This document shows positions 48,919 to 59,115 of a DNA stretch of 64,000 nt, piece after piece; position 1 is the first letter of the stretch; every line of letters starts with the position of its first letter. The notes beneath the pieces are model-generated. The model saw nothing but the letters and a program-made list of their open reading frames with translations. It was not told the origin of the DNA and did no database searches. Origin of the DNA: Begonia masoniana (lineage: Eukaryota; Streptophyta; Magnoliopsida; Cucurbitales; Begoniaceae); the NCBI GenBank assembly GCA_022432975.1, contig CM039505.1, positions 50,241,897 through 50,305,896 of the forward strand, read 5' to 3'. Made by a program: the position numbers and the translations under genes.

Positions 48919-49870
48919 CAATGAATAGTGTCCAGGTATTGTTTTTTTTTAATTTTTGATTTTTAAATATGTTTTAACCGTATCTTTTCCGACATATTTT
49001 GTGCACGTTTTCCAACCATTTTAGAGGGTTTGGAAAAAAAATCCCAAAAATCGAGTCAAAATTTTATCGAAAATTATTTTAAATTACGTTTTAAACGCGG
49101 GTCTGGTTAGCAAAGTAGCGCACCGAGCCGTGGTGGGTTTAGGGCCGTTACACTATTGTCTACTTTGCTGACTGAAATGGATGGTCTTGTAGAAGTTAAA
49201 GTAATCTCAAAATTCTTAAAATTATATTATATATTTACTACTTTGAAATGATGATTATATCTTTAAGATTATTGTCATTTATATTACTCATCAAGTCAGG
49301 AAATTCTTGTTTTGGCCGCTACAAACTGCCATTATGCAATTGATGCTGCACTCATGCGACCTAGCCGCTTTAACTTTGTGAGAAATTCTATCTTATCATT
49401 CGCAACCAGCCGACAACATTTTTTTATTTTTTTTATTTTTTATTTTTTTTTTTGTAAATTTGTATGAACCATCAACATAAAAATATTTTTTTTAAAAAGA
49501 TACTGATGGCTAGAATATAAGGAAATAGTCATGGGAGGAGAAGGTAATACATTAATCTTTTGCAAATTTTAAAAGAAACATGTAGAAAAAGGCTACATTC
49601 CAAAGTTTTTGAAATCTATGCCGATTTTCCTATAAGATCCTATATTCCTACAAACTCATATGTGTAAATGAAGTTTTTTTCCTCTCAAACAACAAGGGTG
49701 AGAAATCAAGCAGTAATGTGACAATTGTGGAGAGACTCTTGTCTACTTTGTTGATTGAAATGGATGGACTTGAAGACGCAAAATTTTTAAAATTATATTA
49801 TATATTTATTACTTTGAAATTGTGATTATATCTTTAAGATTTTTGTCATTGATATTACTCGTCAATTCAG

Positions 49871-49948
49871 AGAATTCTTATTTTGGCCGCTACAAACCGC
49901 CCTTATGCAATTGATGTTGCACCCATGCGATCTGACCGCTTTGACTTG
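49871..49948 (+). pseudogene. Exon c of the CDC48-like fragment with intact splice sites
   Basis: 78-nt exon remnant bounded by CAG on the left and GTGAGA on the right. It reads RILILAATNRPYAIDVAPMR then SDRFDL, the second region of homology of CDC48-type AAA+ ATPases: the Asn sensor and the Asp and Arg of the conserved NRPxxID..MRPGRFD block. The G of PGR is changed in this copy (SDR). It belongs to a B-type unit; A-type copies keep GRFN but often lose the donor. Confidence 0.7.
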
Positions 49949-50267
49949 GTGAGAAATTCTAGTTTCATATCTTACATACGCAACCAGCCGACACCATTTA
50001 CTTTTTCTTTTTTTTTTTTGTTTTGTAAATTTGTATGGACCATCAACATAAAAAAAAAAAGCTTTTTAAAAGATATTGATGGCTAGAATATAAGGAAATT
50101 GTCATGGGAGGAGAAAGTAATACATTAATCTTTTGCAAATTTTGAAAAAAGCATGTAGAAAAAGACTAAATTCTAAAATTTTTGAAATCTATGCCGATTT
50201 TCCTATAAGTTCCTATATTCTCACAAACTCATGTGTAAATGAAGGTTTTTCTCTCTCAAACAACAAG

Positions 50268-50354
50268 GGTGAGAAATCAACCAATAATGTGATAGTTGGG
50301 GAGACGTTATTGTCTACTTTGCTGACTGAAATGGATGGTCTTGAAGAAGTTAAA
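50268..50354 (+). pseudogene. Exon b of the CDC48-like fragment
   Basis: 87-nt exon remnant following AACAAG and followed by GTAATC. It reads GEKSTNNVIVGETLLSTLL then TEMDGLEEVK, matching the segment between Walker B and the sensor Asn in CDC48-type ATPases. It is the best A-type copy in the window. Downstream exon c begins at 50454 but its donor is mutated (GATGAG), so even this unit could not splice normally. Confidence 0.7.
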
Positions 50355-51439
50355 GTAATCTCAAAATTATTAAATTTACGTTATATATTTACTACTTTGA
50401 AATGATGATTATATCTTTAAGATTATTGTCTTTGATATTACTCATCGATTCAGGGAATTCTTGTTTTGGCCGCTACAAACTGCCATTATGCAATTGATGC
50501 TGCACTCATGCGACCTGGCCGCTTTAACTTGATGAGAAATTCTAGTTTCATATCTTATCATTCGCAACCAGCCGACTCCATTTACTTTGTTTTTTTCATT
50601 TTATTTTTTTGTAAATTTGTATGGGCCATCAACATAAAATTGTTTTTTTAAAAAGATATTGATGGCTAGAATATTAGGAAATGTTCATGAGAGGAGAAGG
50701 TAATACATTAATTTTTTGTAAATTTTGAAAGAAGCATGTAGAAAAAGGCTAAATTCTAAAGTTTTTGAAATCGATGCCGATTTTCCTATAAGTTCCTATA
50801 TTCCCACAAACTCATACGTGTAAATGAAGTTTTTTTCCTCTTAAACAACAAGGGTGGGAAATCAAGCAGTAATGTGACAATTGTGGAGAGACTATTGTCT
50901 ACTTTGTTGATTGAAATGGATAGTCTTGAAGACATTAAAATAATCTCAAATTTTTTAAAATTACATTATATATTTGCTACTTTGAAATGGTGATTATATC
51001 TTTAAGATTTTTGTAATTGATATTACTCGTTAATTCACGAAATTCTTATTTTGACCGCTACAAACCGTCCTTATGCAATTGATGTTGCACTCATGCGACC
51101 TGACTGCTTCGACTTGGTGAGAAATTCTAGTTTCATATCTTATCATTCGTAACCAACTGACACCATTTACTTTGTTTTTTTTTTTTTGTTTTGTAAATTT
51201 GTATGGACCTTTTTTTTTTTGTTTTGTAAATTTGTATGGACCATCAACATAAAAAAGTTTATATTTAAAAGATACTGATGGCTAGAATATAAGGAAATGA
51301 TCATGAGAGGGGAAGGTAATACATTAATCTTTTACAAATTTTGAAAGAAGAATGTAGAAAAATGGTAAATTCTAAAGTTTTTGAAATCTATGCCGATTTT
51401 CCTATAAGTTCTTATATTTCCACAAATTCATACACTCAT

Positions 51440-52111
51440 GTGATTGATAATAAAAGCCTATAAAAATGAAAAATGTAATAAAAGTTTTAAGAAAATGTTA
51501 TAAAAAAAATTAATTTTATGTAATATTCTATAAAATAAACTAAATAAAAAAGTTAGAAGAAAATGTAATAAAAAAACAAAATTTCATAAACAAACAAAAT
51601 TTAATTAAAGTATAATTGAATGTCAAAATGGTAAATTAAAAAAATTAAAATAAATCCAAAGTTAAAAGAAAATCCAATAAAGAACAAAATTGGATAAAAA
51701 ATAAAATTATTATAAAATTACATGTAAAGGTCAAAATGGTAAATTACACTATCATTTTCATTTGTTTTTTATTTATTTTCAAGGTTATGAGAAATTAGAT
51801 GGATTCTCACTTTAAATCAAAAAGTTAAAAAAAAAATGTAATCAAAAACAAAATTTCATAAAAAAAACAAAATTTTATTAAACTATAATTGAAGTTCAAA
51901 ATGATGATTTATAAAATAAATTCAAAGTTAAAGAATCCAATAAAAACAAAATTAGATAAAAACAAATTATTATAAAATTATATATAAAGGTCAAAATGAA
52001 AAATTACACCATCATTTTAATTTGTTTATTTATTTATTTTAGTAGTTAGGAAAAATTAGATGAATTCTCACTTTTATAGAAGGTTAAATATTCAGTGGAA
52101 GCAACAACTTA
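51440..52111. repeat. AT-rich direct repeats bordering the array (right copies)
   Basis: Two ~280-bp blocks (about 51480-51770 and 51820-52070) sharing AAAAAACAAAATTTCATAAA, ATAATTGAA with TCAAAATG, and CACTATCATTTT or CACCATCATTTT, followed by AAATTAGATG and ATTCTCACTTT. They match the block left of the array (18950-19278). Confidence 0.75.
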
Positions 52112-53225
52112 TTGAGCAATAGGGGTGGGCAGACCCGAAACCCACCCGAAAAACCGAACCGACCCGAACCTTCGGTTCGGTTCGGTTCGGGTGAAGAAAT
52201 TGAATTTTTAAGTTCAGGTCGGGCTCATAGATTGGAGTTCGGGTTCGGTTCGGGTGGAGGTCAAACCCGAAACCGAACCGAAAACCGAACCTCACTTAAT
52301 TGCTGAAAACGCTGATTAGGTTTAGGCCTTAGGAACAGAGGAGTCGCGAATCGATTATCAGGTTTTTCGTTTTAGGGCGAAGTTCTAACTCCTCGAGTCG
52401 TCGTCGCTCTCGCTCAACTCCTCCGGCTCCAGCCAGCCTCCACCAGCGATTGCGATTCGCGACAGTCGACAGGCAATCGACAAGGCTAGTCGACGACGAC
52501 TCCTCGGCGTTCCAGCGGCAGCGACAGAGGACTGACGGCCACGGGTGACGGGCTGACGGCTCCTTGGTGACGAGTGACGACTCCTCGCTCCGATTCACGC
52601 TCCGGCTCACTGTCCCTCCTCCAATTTGCGCTCCGGTTGATCAGCTGCCTCCGTCGGTTCGTGTATACAAGATCTGGTATGATAAAATTATTGTTTTTGA
52701 TCTTATTACTATTTTATCATGTCTGACCGGCTCATTTTCATGTTTGCTTGTAAAAATAGGACGTTTGCAGCTCCCTCTCGGTCTCTTCAAAGTTCAGACT
52801 GCTCCCTGCTCGGCTGCTCCCTCTTGGTCTCTCTCTTCAGACAGCTCCGGTTGTTTTTCTACAGTGCTCCAGCCTCCAATCCAACCATCAAATAATCAGC
52901 CCTGTATGTATTGTGTAATGTACTAATGTGTTTATAATTTTTAATTTATGTACTAGTAAAGATTATTAGATTAGGGCTGATGTTATTTGGGAGACTCTTC
53001 GAAATTGTTGATCGAGAGCATTGTTTGCTGTTTAAAATTATAGGGTGTTTATTTATATAATTGTTGCTTGCTGTGAGTCTGACTATTGATTGTGACTTAT
53101 TTGTGATATTTGATATAGAATTACTGAATTAGAGTATAGAAATTTGTGATATTTGCTATAGAATTGTTTGAATTTGTTTCGTTAATTGAATGATGAATAT
53201 GATTGTTGTTAATTGTTTTTTTAGG

Positions 53226-53312
53226 ATGGAAACTAATGTGAATGACAGTAATCCGAAGAAAAGAAATAGATCAAATGCTTGGGAAACCTTTTGTTTGATT
53301 ATCGAGTTATAG
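53226..53312 (+). pseudogene. hAT transposase N-terminal relic
   Basis: Opens METNVNDSNPKKRNRSNAWET and stops after 28 residues. A basic stretch followed by a Trp-containing A-W-E-x-F pattern resembles the start of the BED zinc finger of hAT transposases (x-VWxHF). No zinc ligands or DDE/RNase-H-like catalytic region remain nearby. The assignment rests on this short match and its position inside a hAT element. Confidence 0.35.
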
Positions 53313-53399
53313 CTAAGGTATGATTTGTCCTCAAATTTACACGTAATATTTTTCTACCATTTTTCTCTGTATGAGGTTGCTTAACATACACTGCAAGTA

Positions 53400-53672
53400 A
53401 ATTCATACGGAGTTTATTCTATGCATTTGATTGTTGTTGTTGAAGCTGTCTGCCTAAGTTGTTTGTTTTTGTTGACTGCGTGAAACCTTTTGTTTTCATG
53501 CTTCAATTTATTTTCAATGTATCAATCACTTTAAATTCGTATGGTGTTTATTCTATGCATTTGATTGTTGTTGGTGAAGCAGTCTGCCTTAGTTGTTTGT
53601 TTTTGTTGACTGTGTGAAACCTTTTGTTTTCATGCTTCAATTTATTTTCAATATATCAATCACTCTAAATTG
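53400..53672. repeat. Tandem duplication, ~135 bp x 2 (inside the hAT element)
   Basis: Two copies of a block with TTTATTCTATGCATTTG, GTTGTTTGTTTTTGTTGACTG and TTTTCATGCTTCAATTTATT, with few differences, so the duplication is fairly recent. Confidence 0.85.
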
Positions 53673-54279
53673 TTTCTTTTGGTAAATGCGCTAATACATT
53701 TTTGGCTTATTTTGGTTAGTTCCGATAGCGGTTATTTTGGTGATTTTTTGCCTGCTCTTCTGGATTGTTTCGGTAGAATAAAGAGAAGACTAGAACTTGA
53801 AGAACAGCTTCAGTACAATCATCAGCAGAAGAACTGAAGAAGTGTGAACAAAAAGATAACTCAGAGCTTTTTGATTGCTAATCTCAGAGCTTTTTGACCT
53901 TTATTTTGTGCTTGAGCAGAAGAATATGCTCATTTGCATATTTTGGTTTGTCATGTAACGATTTAAAAGAAGATTATTTACTTGTGTTAACGTTATATGA
54001 AACTTGATAGTCTCTTTTTAATCTTCTGTCTAGACTTTTATCTCAATATATGCAGATCAGAAGAAGTGTGAACCGATCAAAATGGAGCAGCAGGTCAACG
54101 TGGTCAATGGAGCAAAAACCGACCCGAACCGAACCGAAGATTTCGGTTCGGGTCTGGTATACAATCTTCTGGTTCGGGTTCGGGTTCGGTTTCAGAAACC
54201 GAACCCGAAACCGAAGAGGTCGGTTCAGTTCGGTACAAAACCGAACCGAACCGACCCGATGCCCACCCCTATTGAGCAA

Positions 54280-56688
54280 GCCTACAAAGGAATAAAAGTT
54301 GGAAGAATTTATAGAATGGTTGACACGAAAATCGAGGCTGAACCAATATTAATATGCTGAACATGAAGAAGTTAAAACGTCTAATGTCATTAGGGTGCAA
54401 AGTGAAGACAAAATGAAAAATAATTTGAATGTCAGTCTTTGAAGAGTTCATTGTTTCATTTTTTGCTTCTATTTATTGTTTTTTTCAAAACACAAGCTTT
54501 ATTTTTTTAACCAACGCAGTAAAAACTTGCGTGAGAGAAAGGTTTTTCTTCTTATGACTATTGTGGTGGGCACCTCGATGTTGTTGCGAATGTCTGTCTC
54601 ACTGTTATCTAGTAGAATAAGTACCGAGTGATTATTGAGTGACAACAAATATCCATTAAAATATATTAAAAATTTGAAGAGTCTCCCTCGTGAATAGCCC
54701 AAGACATCCATCTAATTAACATGAATCGAAAGAAAGAAACAAGAGGTAAAATAGTTATAAAAAAAAAAGAACATAAATTCCAAATCTACATTAAAAAAAA
54801 TGTCATGACAAAGAAAGATATAATAATAGAGAGAATTAATTTAGTTTTATATTTAAAATGCAAATCATGAAAGTAATGGTGGATTTATATAAAAAAAGAG
54901 AACTGAAATCAAATATAAAAAAATGTTACGCATGCATTATAAGCAACAAGCTATTTACGAAATTAAAGACGCAAAAATATGCGAGAATTTATGAAAAACT
55001 TGAGAACAAAATTCACACATAAATGAAGTCAATATGTTGAATATAAAGTACCAAAGCCGTGTGATGCTATTAAAGAGAAAGTGAAGACAAAAATAAAGTT
55101 ACTTTCATCGTCACTTTGCCAACAGTTTTTTGTTTCAACATTCATTATTATTTTAACTGACAAGTTGAAAACAAAACGCCAATATATATCCCTGTAGGCT
55201 TTATGTACTGTTTTTAGTGGTTTCAACCTTCATTATTACGGTGGAGTTCTCCATCTTGTTGCAATTTTCTGTCTCTCGGTCATTGTAAGTTTGAAATATT
55301 GAGAGCCATCAGAAATTGGTTGCCGACAGCAGATAACAGTTGTTTATTATTGAAAATGAAACATCTATACATGTTAGCAGCCTCCATTTACGATGAAGTC
55401 TTCAACGTACATTTCATATCGATGAACACATTTATACCATTTATTCCGATTTTTGCGATTTTTATCCAGTCAACCCTGTCAGCAAACAATAAATTTATGA
55501 TTACTAACTCAGAATTTCCTCAATACGTTAATTTCTATATTATTTACATTAAAAAATTACAGTAATGGTATAACACTGACAGGTCATTATAACTCTGAAA
55601 AATTAAATTTAGTAAAAACTTCTGCTTCTAATTTGCCTACGTAGCGTGGTTTTCAAAGAAGGCCTCAGAGAGAATGAAGAGGTGGGACATGAGATATGAG
55701 AGAGGGAAAAAAGATCTTAAAAGACCTCAGAGAGAGAAAGTATGACACTTTTTTTTTATATTTTTAATTATTTTAATGTTAGGATGTTATATTACATTAA
55801 GATAAAATATGCATGCACGTGTGAGATTTAGGAAGTGTATAATTTGTCTTATGTGACAACTTTCTCTTTTTTTGTTTTTTATGTCTTGTCTTTTGAATTG
55901 TGTCTCCTGTTTTCCCTCTTTGCATGTTTTATATCTACAATGCGTATGTACCTATATATTGATCAGTCCTTTCAATATAAATTGATGAAAGAATAAGTAA
56001 GCTTCCTTTGTACTCCATCACGTACTCCCAATGCAGTTCGTTTTTTAATAGTACAAATAAGTGGACGTTAAATAAAATAGGTTGCAAAATATGACAAACC
56101 TAACATAAATGTCGAACGAGTAGAATTATATGTCATTTTTTCTAATTTTGAATTTTTTTTTTCAAAAACTGCAAAGACATCTTATTTTAGTTAGTATTAC
56201 AAATTCACATGAAAGAAAATATATTACAAAAGAAGAAAAAATAGTACGATCGTAGCGTTTACATTTTTATGGAGAGTTCTGTTAAATTTGTTGACAACCT
56301 AGTAGGCAAGTGCGTTTATTGTGCAACCACATGATAATGGACAATTCGTGGTAAATATGGTCCCGCGGTAATTGGATCAATTTTTTCTCATCAGAAAATA
56401 TTTGCTGACAAATGTTACGATTCTCTTCTTGTTCTTCTCTCCTTATGCGTGGAAGAATGTTGGCATCGGTTTTTTGAAATGATGCCCGTAATAGGAAAAA
56501 AAAAAAACGATGGAGAGAGAGTATTTAGAATAAAATTTATTAAATTATTTATGGTAAAGTGCAATTTGGCCCCTACAACTAGGTGAAATTGGCAATTTAC
56601 ACCGTAAACTTGAATAATAGGCAAGAACAACCTTAATGTATTGATCATGGGCAATATGGCCCCTACCGTCATATTGTCCATCAAAAAG
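54280..56688. other. Intergenic region without a supported gene
   Basis: AT-rich DNA. An old diverged duplication can be seen between about 54355-54610 and 55030-55285 (shared AGTGAAGACAAAA, GTGG...CTC.AT.TTGTTGC and GTCTGTCTC-type stretches). The open frames present (up to 95 codons) have no recognisable content. The part from 56555 to 56690 resembles a transposon-derived repeat (CAATTTGGCCCCTA, GCAATATGGCCCCTA) running into the fold-back element. Confidence 0.45.
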
Positions 56689-56927
56689 TAACATTTTTTC
56701 ACTTGTTCATTTTTTTTTTTCCGAAATGCCTCTCACTGAACCGAACCGGACCAGACCGGTTCGGTTAATTCCACTCTGGTTTTTTTTAAATCCTATTTCT
56801 CGGAAAAGAGAAAACAGATTAATAGAATTAAAATAAAAAATAAAAAACCAGAGTGCAATTAGCCGAACCGGTCCGGTTTGGTTCGGTCCAGTGAGGGGCG
56901 TTTCAGAAAAAAAATGAACAAGTGAAA
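56689..56927. repeat. Fold-back (inverted-repeat) element
   Basis: Left arm from about 56689 to 56789 and right arm from about 56838 to 56927 are imperfect inverted copies: CACTTGTTCATTTTTT, CTCACTG.ACCGAACC, ACCGGTTCGG.TAATT and CCACTCTGG or GCACTCTGG on the left each have a complement on the right. The ~50-base spacer is AT-rich. This looks like a MITE-type element or the remains of one; no target duplication could be defined because E6 starts at its right edge. Confidence 0.75.
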
Positions 56928-57672
56928 TGTAACACCCGGCATTTTTGGCCATGTAATTATTTCCCGAATTATTAAACGAGATTAAATTGATATTAATACA
57001 ATGAATGTTTTAGTAGGAATTGTCGGAGTGTTTAATAGAAAAAGAAAGTTTCGGAGTGACCGAATCGACGAACTAAATGACGATTTAATTAGAAATCAAT
57101 GGAATGACAATTTTGGAAAGCAATTAAGGTGGTTGGGAGGGAGCCAATGCATACTTGACACTTGTCTAAGCTTGTTGAAGAAGCCAGATCCCCCTTCTCA
57201 TTCTCTTCAACGTGAAACTTCTCATTCCCTCCCCTCTCTTCTCTATTTTCTTTCTTCCTGTCAGTGAGTGACGATTTCTAAATTTTGTCTTCTCCGATTT
57301 TGTTCCGTTTTCTTCGTTTAAGGTAATCTTTTACGTTAGTTAACGAGTTTAGGTTAGTTATTTGTTAACTTTGTTAAAGTTTAGGGTTAATGTCCGGTTA
57401 TGTATACTATAGGTTCGTGAATCGTCAAGGACGTACGTGCGAGGCTTGCAACTCCACAGCAACAGGTAAGTTCATGCATATCAGTTAGCCCTTAAGGCCC
57501 TACATCACAGAGGTCGTGGTTGGGGTTAATTGTTGGGTAGTTAGGTCGTAAGTTATGTTCTAGGTTTAACGTGTGTTGTTTTATGTTTAGCTTCGATATC
57601 TTGTCGCCTGTTTATGTTACGTTTAAGCACCGTATATGTTCATGCATACACGTTTTTCCTGAAAGTCATGTA
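56928..57672 (+). mobile_element. E6: truncated solo-LTR-like element (family B)
   Basis: Starts TGTAACACCCGGCATTTTTG like E3 and is recognisable through its mini-exon (57413-57465, 53 nt, followed by GTAAGT) and the CCTTAAGGCCCTACATCAC block. It continues to GAAAGTCATGTA, where the Sirevirus LTR interrupts it. Its other end lies beyond the right edge of the window. A frame at 57001-57267 has no recognisable domain. Confidence 0.85.
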
Positions 57673-59115
57673 TGTAGGAACGATATTGTCTAAGAGGGGG
57701 TGAATTAGACCTTTTTAAATTTTAATCCAAAGTCTAACTAAATTTCTCTCTTGAATAAAGTACTTATAAATTAATAGCAGACAAACAAATAAAGTAAAGA
57801 GAAAGAGAGAGAAATTCGACACCACAGTTTTTAACGTGGTTCGGCCAAACTGCCTACGTCCACGCTCCAAGGCTCCCCATTGAAGATTCTTAACCTTCTC
57901 CTCAGTGAGAAAACAGATCGGTATTCCGGGCTCCGATCAACTGCCTTATACACTTCTGGATTATTCTTCACGGGCGATAATCCACTGCCTTACAAGATTT
58001 TCAGATTTGAATGACAGATTATGATGATCTACAAACTCTCAAAACAGAATCTCAAGTTTTGGAATAGAGAGTTGTAGATATAGAATACAGAGTATGCTTC
58101 ACAAGTTAGAGTTCAGGAAATCAAATTCGCAGAAGTTGTATCTTCGTGCTCTAACCTCGGCTTTAATACTCTGCTTGCAAATCGGCTTGACTTCAATGCT
58201 CCTTATCCAATAATGGAAACTTTGTTACCGTTGGAGCAGCTTTCGTACAAAAGCAGGTAGCCGTTGCTTTCTGAAAGCGCAAGTCGCCCGACGCCATTAA
58301 TGTTCTGGACTTTAAGCTTCTGGGCGAGATACTCTGTAGCTTTCGCGGCATAATTTAAAATCTGGCGGAAGACGTTGCTTTACAATGCTTGAACCGGCTT
58401 CGTTAGATGTAATGATATGACGCTTGAGCCGAAACGGTGGATGCTGCTTTAGAAGTTGAACCGCTGTCGGAAGATGCAGCATTTAAAAATGTTGAACCGG
58501 TATCGGTGGATGCAGAGGATTTAAACGTCTTCCGGCTTTGTTGTTTAGTGTGCGGTGGAGTTCTTCTACGAAGTCATCCGCCTTGTCGTTTAGCGAGCGG
58601 TTGAGTTCTTCTACGAAGTCATCCGCCTTGTCGTTTAGTGAGCGGTGGACTTAGGCATTTTACTCATCCGCCTTTGTCGTTTAGTGACCGGTGGACTCAG
58701 GCATTTTACTCATCCGCCTTTGTCGTTTAGTAACCGGTGGACTCAGGCATTTTACTCATTCGTCTTTGTCATTTAGTGACCGGATGAGGCCTTCTGCTTT
58801 GAACGACTTCTTATTTTATTATTATTTTCACCGGTGGACTTCTGTTTTTATTATATTTTATTTAAAATCACCGGTGGACTTTTCTGCAACTTAACCACTG
58901 AATGTGCATTCACAGCCCTGTTTTACTAATATACCTAGAACACTCAACCAAATTCATTAGTAAACTAAAATACCCTTTTCAAGGGTATTTCCGACAGATT
59001 AATCTCAACTGCATATACATTATTTTCATTCAGTAAGTAAAATCAAATTACAATATTAACCACACAAATACATCATCAAAAACAAATTTGGACTTAATCA
59101 TCATTTAAATCAACA
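57673..59115 (-). repeat. 3' LTR of the Sirevirus element
   Basis: 1443 bp. On the minus strand it begins TGTTGATTTAAATGATG directly after the polypurine tract and ends ATCGTTCCTACA. It includes a 46-bp minisatellite. Its partner 5' LTR is outside the window, so its age cannot be judged. Confidence 0.85.
58553..58780. repeat. 45/46-bp minisatellite, 5 copies (in Sirevirus LTR)
   Basis: The monomer reads CGGTGGACTCAGGCATTTTA, CTCATCCGCC and TTTGTCGTTTAGTGAC on the plus strand. The last block is almost the core of the 35-bp minisatellite in E2, here in antisense orientation relative to the LTR. Confidence 0.9.

Larger units (their letters stand above)
45833..49152 (+). mobile_element. E5: solo-LTR-like element (family C)
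   Basis: 3320 bp, TGTAACACCCGAAAA...GGGCCGTTACA, flanked by CTATT (45828-45832 and 49153-49157), splitting exon b of a type II unit. The sequence differs from families A and B, yet the splice layout is the same: donor after 46788, mini-exon 47510-47570 (61 nt), acceptor before 48249, and the shared block CCTTCGGGCCTACA just after the mini-exon donor. It contains a GGAGCTGGACTCGGATG subrepeat (47770-48020) and a cluster of GATCGATCGG palindromes (48741-48918). The 152-codon frame at 47628-48086 is the subrepeat read through, not a gene. Confidence 0.9.
42231..51435 (+). repeat. Type II tandem array, ~580-bp units, A/B dimers
   Basis: Unit boundaries taken at the exon c donor (GGTGAGAAATTC) lie at about 42231, 42806, 43393, 49377, 49948, 50531 and 51116, a 571-587 bp spacing once E4 and E5 are removed. 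Each unit holds an intron segment, exon b (EKSSSNVTVGETLLSTLL-type) and exon c (AATNRPYAIDAALMRPGRFN-type). Units alternate: the A form has GTTGGGGAGACG and GAAGAAGTTAAAG; the B form has CAATTGNGGAGAGAC and GAAGAC. The first two and the later units keep this alternation, so the true period is an AB dimer of ~1.16 kb. The last unit breaks off near 51430 into AT-rich DNA. Exon a is missing throughout. Confidence 0.9.
52112..54279 (+). mobile_element. Deleted hAT-superfamily DNA transposon
   Basis: The element runs from 52120 to 54271 (2152 bp). Perfect 11-bp terminal inverted repeats TAGGGGTGGGC sit at the two ends, flanked by an exact 8-bp duplication TTGAGCAA (52112-52119 and 54272-54279). 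An 8-bp duplication with TAGGGGTG-type ends is diagnostic of hAT. Subterminal regions are packed with CCGAACC and GGTTCGG motifs in both orientations, as expected for transposase-binding sites. Inside is only a short relic of a transposase start and no catalytic domain, so it could move only in trans. Confidence 0.95.
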
